The notes beneath the pieces are model-generated. The model did not search any database. It worked only from the letters and a program-made list of their open reading frames with translations, and was not told the origin of the DNA. Positions 63,591 to 64,000 of a stretch of 64,000 nt of DNA are shown in pieces (position 1 is the first letter of the stretch; every line of letters starts with the position of its first letter). The DNA is from an uncultured Chlorobiaceae bacterium (GTDB lineage: Bacteria > Bacteroidota > Chlorobiia > Chlorobiales > Chlorobiaceae). The stretch covers positions 36,837 through 100,836 of the forward strand of contig CAIJGA010000020.1 of the NCBI GenBank assembly GCA_903820085.1, written 5' to 3'. A program made the translations under genes and the position numbers.

Positions 63591-63875
63591 TCATTCTAAT
63601 ATCTGCTTAAGTCTAGCACTAAACAACTCTGGTAGTTGCTCTCCGGTATCCCATTCAGCCTCATAAATAGCTTTTTTGTCTGCATCAAATATATTGGCTG
63701 GCCGTCTACCACGATGCCATATAGTTGAAGCATTTCCGCTGAGAAAAACACCAAATACACTAAATGTTGAACATGAACCAATAATAACTTTTGCTTGTGA
63801 CAACGCCAATATATCGGTTATTGATTCACGGTATGGTGATCGACTAACATTAGGCTGAAGGGCATTTCGCGGAAG
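63591..63875 (-). pseudogene. C-terminal fragment of an unrecognised surface-glycan-type gene
   Basis: A minus-strand frame, open from 63875, reads LPRNALQPNVSRSPYRESIT, then VIIGSCSTFSVFGVFLSG. The STFS block resembles the C-terminal part of some fucosyltransferase-like or related glycosyltransferases. Upstream (63876-64000) the frame is closed by TAA, and the other two frames on that strand carry stops. So the fragment is either the end of a gene broken by frameshifts or a pseudogene. It is the only minus-strand gene trace after 6441 and may mark the border of the polysaccharide locus. Confidence 0.45.
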
Positions 63876-64000
63876 TTAATGGAAACTAAATTTCATTTTA
63901 CTGCACCATCTAAAGTTGCATTTCCAGCTTCCCACAATAAAAGAGGATTCTTATCCGGTAACTTTCGAAACTTCTAAACCCTCTCGAGCTTGCTTTTAAG

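Noticed and set aside
63502..63872. A 12-bp direct repeat (GGCATTTCGCGG at 63502-63513 and 63861-63872) flanking the minus-strand fragment
   Set aside because: A repeat of this length at such spacing is expected about once by chance in 64 kb, and no transposase or target duplication accompanies it.
1..64000. CRISPR arrays, tRNA or rRNA genes
   Set aside because: No regularly spaced repeats, cloverleaf-like segments or rRNA-like sequence were noticed; a dedicated scan was not possible.

Overview
The window looks like a chromosome segment of a green sulfur bacterium (Chlorobium/Pelodictyon type). The clues are an uptake [NiFe]-hydrogenase operon, a GTP cyclohydrolase I plus 6-pyruvoyl-tetrahydropterin synthase pair (this group is known for tetrahydrobiopterin glycosides), and the general codon and base usage. 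The genus is an inference; there is no rRNA or other decisive marker. I saw no tRNA, rRNA, CRISPR array or intact insertion sequence.

Layout. (1) 1-3405, plus strand: hupS (C-terminal part)-hupL-hupC, a strong hairpin terminator, then hupD. (2) 3390-5110, minus strand: a translationally coupled pair of uncharacterised genes, the second with an ImmA/IrrE-like domain whose HExxH site is destroyed. (3) 5258-6441, minus strand: folE and a PTPS gene, ending in tandem hairpins. (4) 6442-7220: about 780 bp without a gene, probably the promoter and leader region of what follows. (5) 7221-63481, plus strand: one very large surface-polysaccharide locus of more than 45 genes, many joined by ATGA, GTGA or TAATG overlaps. 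(6) 63591-64000: remains of a minus-strand gene, probably the far border.

The glycan locus starts with a WecA-like initiating phosphoglycosyl transferase, a Wzz-like protein and a PglK/MsbA-like ABC flippase. It contains recognisable sugar pathways: UDP-L-FucNAc (fnlA/B/C with the transferase wbuB, wbuC lying 13 kb away), UDP-ManNAcA (wecB, wecC), UDP-xylose (UDP-glucuronate decarboxylase), and a frameshifted GDP-mannose 4,6-dehydratase. It also contains an EpsG-like Wzy candidate, about ten glycosyltransferases and nine methyltransferase-like genes. No Wzx flippase was seen. Several blocks (about 19.2-23.0, 42.5-45.8 and 51.2-56.3 kb) are visibly richer in A+T than the rest, which suggests a mosaic built by transfer.

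Most unusual are two modules that each carry a split transketolase beside radical-SAM genes. Module A (11.5-19.0 kb) has a B12-type radical SAM enzyme, an HddA-like heptose kinase, a transketolase pair, a ColD/E1-like dehydratase with His in place of the PLP lysine, an HddC-like nucleotidyltransferase, a broken gmhA and a reductase/epimerase. Module B (35.1-42.5 kb) has an intact GmhA-like isomerase, two radical SAM enzymes, an epimerase, a HAD-kinase fusion and a second transketolase pair lacking its C-terminal domain. A third block (47.2-51.2 kb) has an HldE-like protein with its two domains in reversed order. I infer synthesis of unusual heptose-derived or two-carbon-branched sugars.

The second notable theme is long poly-G tracts inside coding sequence: G15 and G8 in an acyltransferase, G9 exactly at the frame break of a methyltransferase, and G8 in a glycosyltransferase. 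These look like slipped-strand phase-variation switches in a glycan locus.
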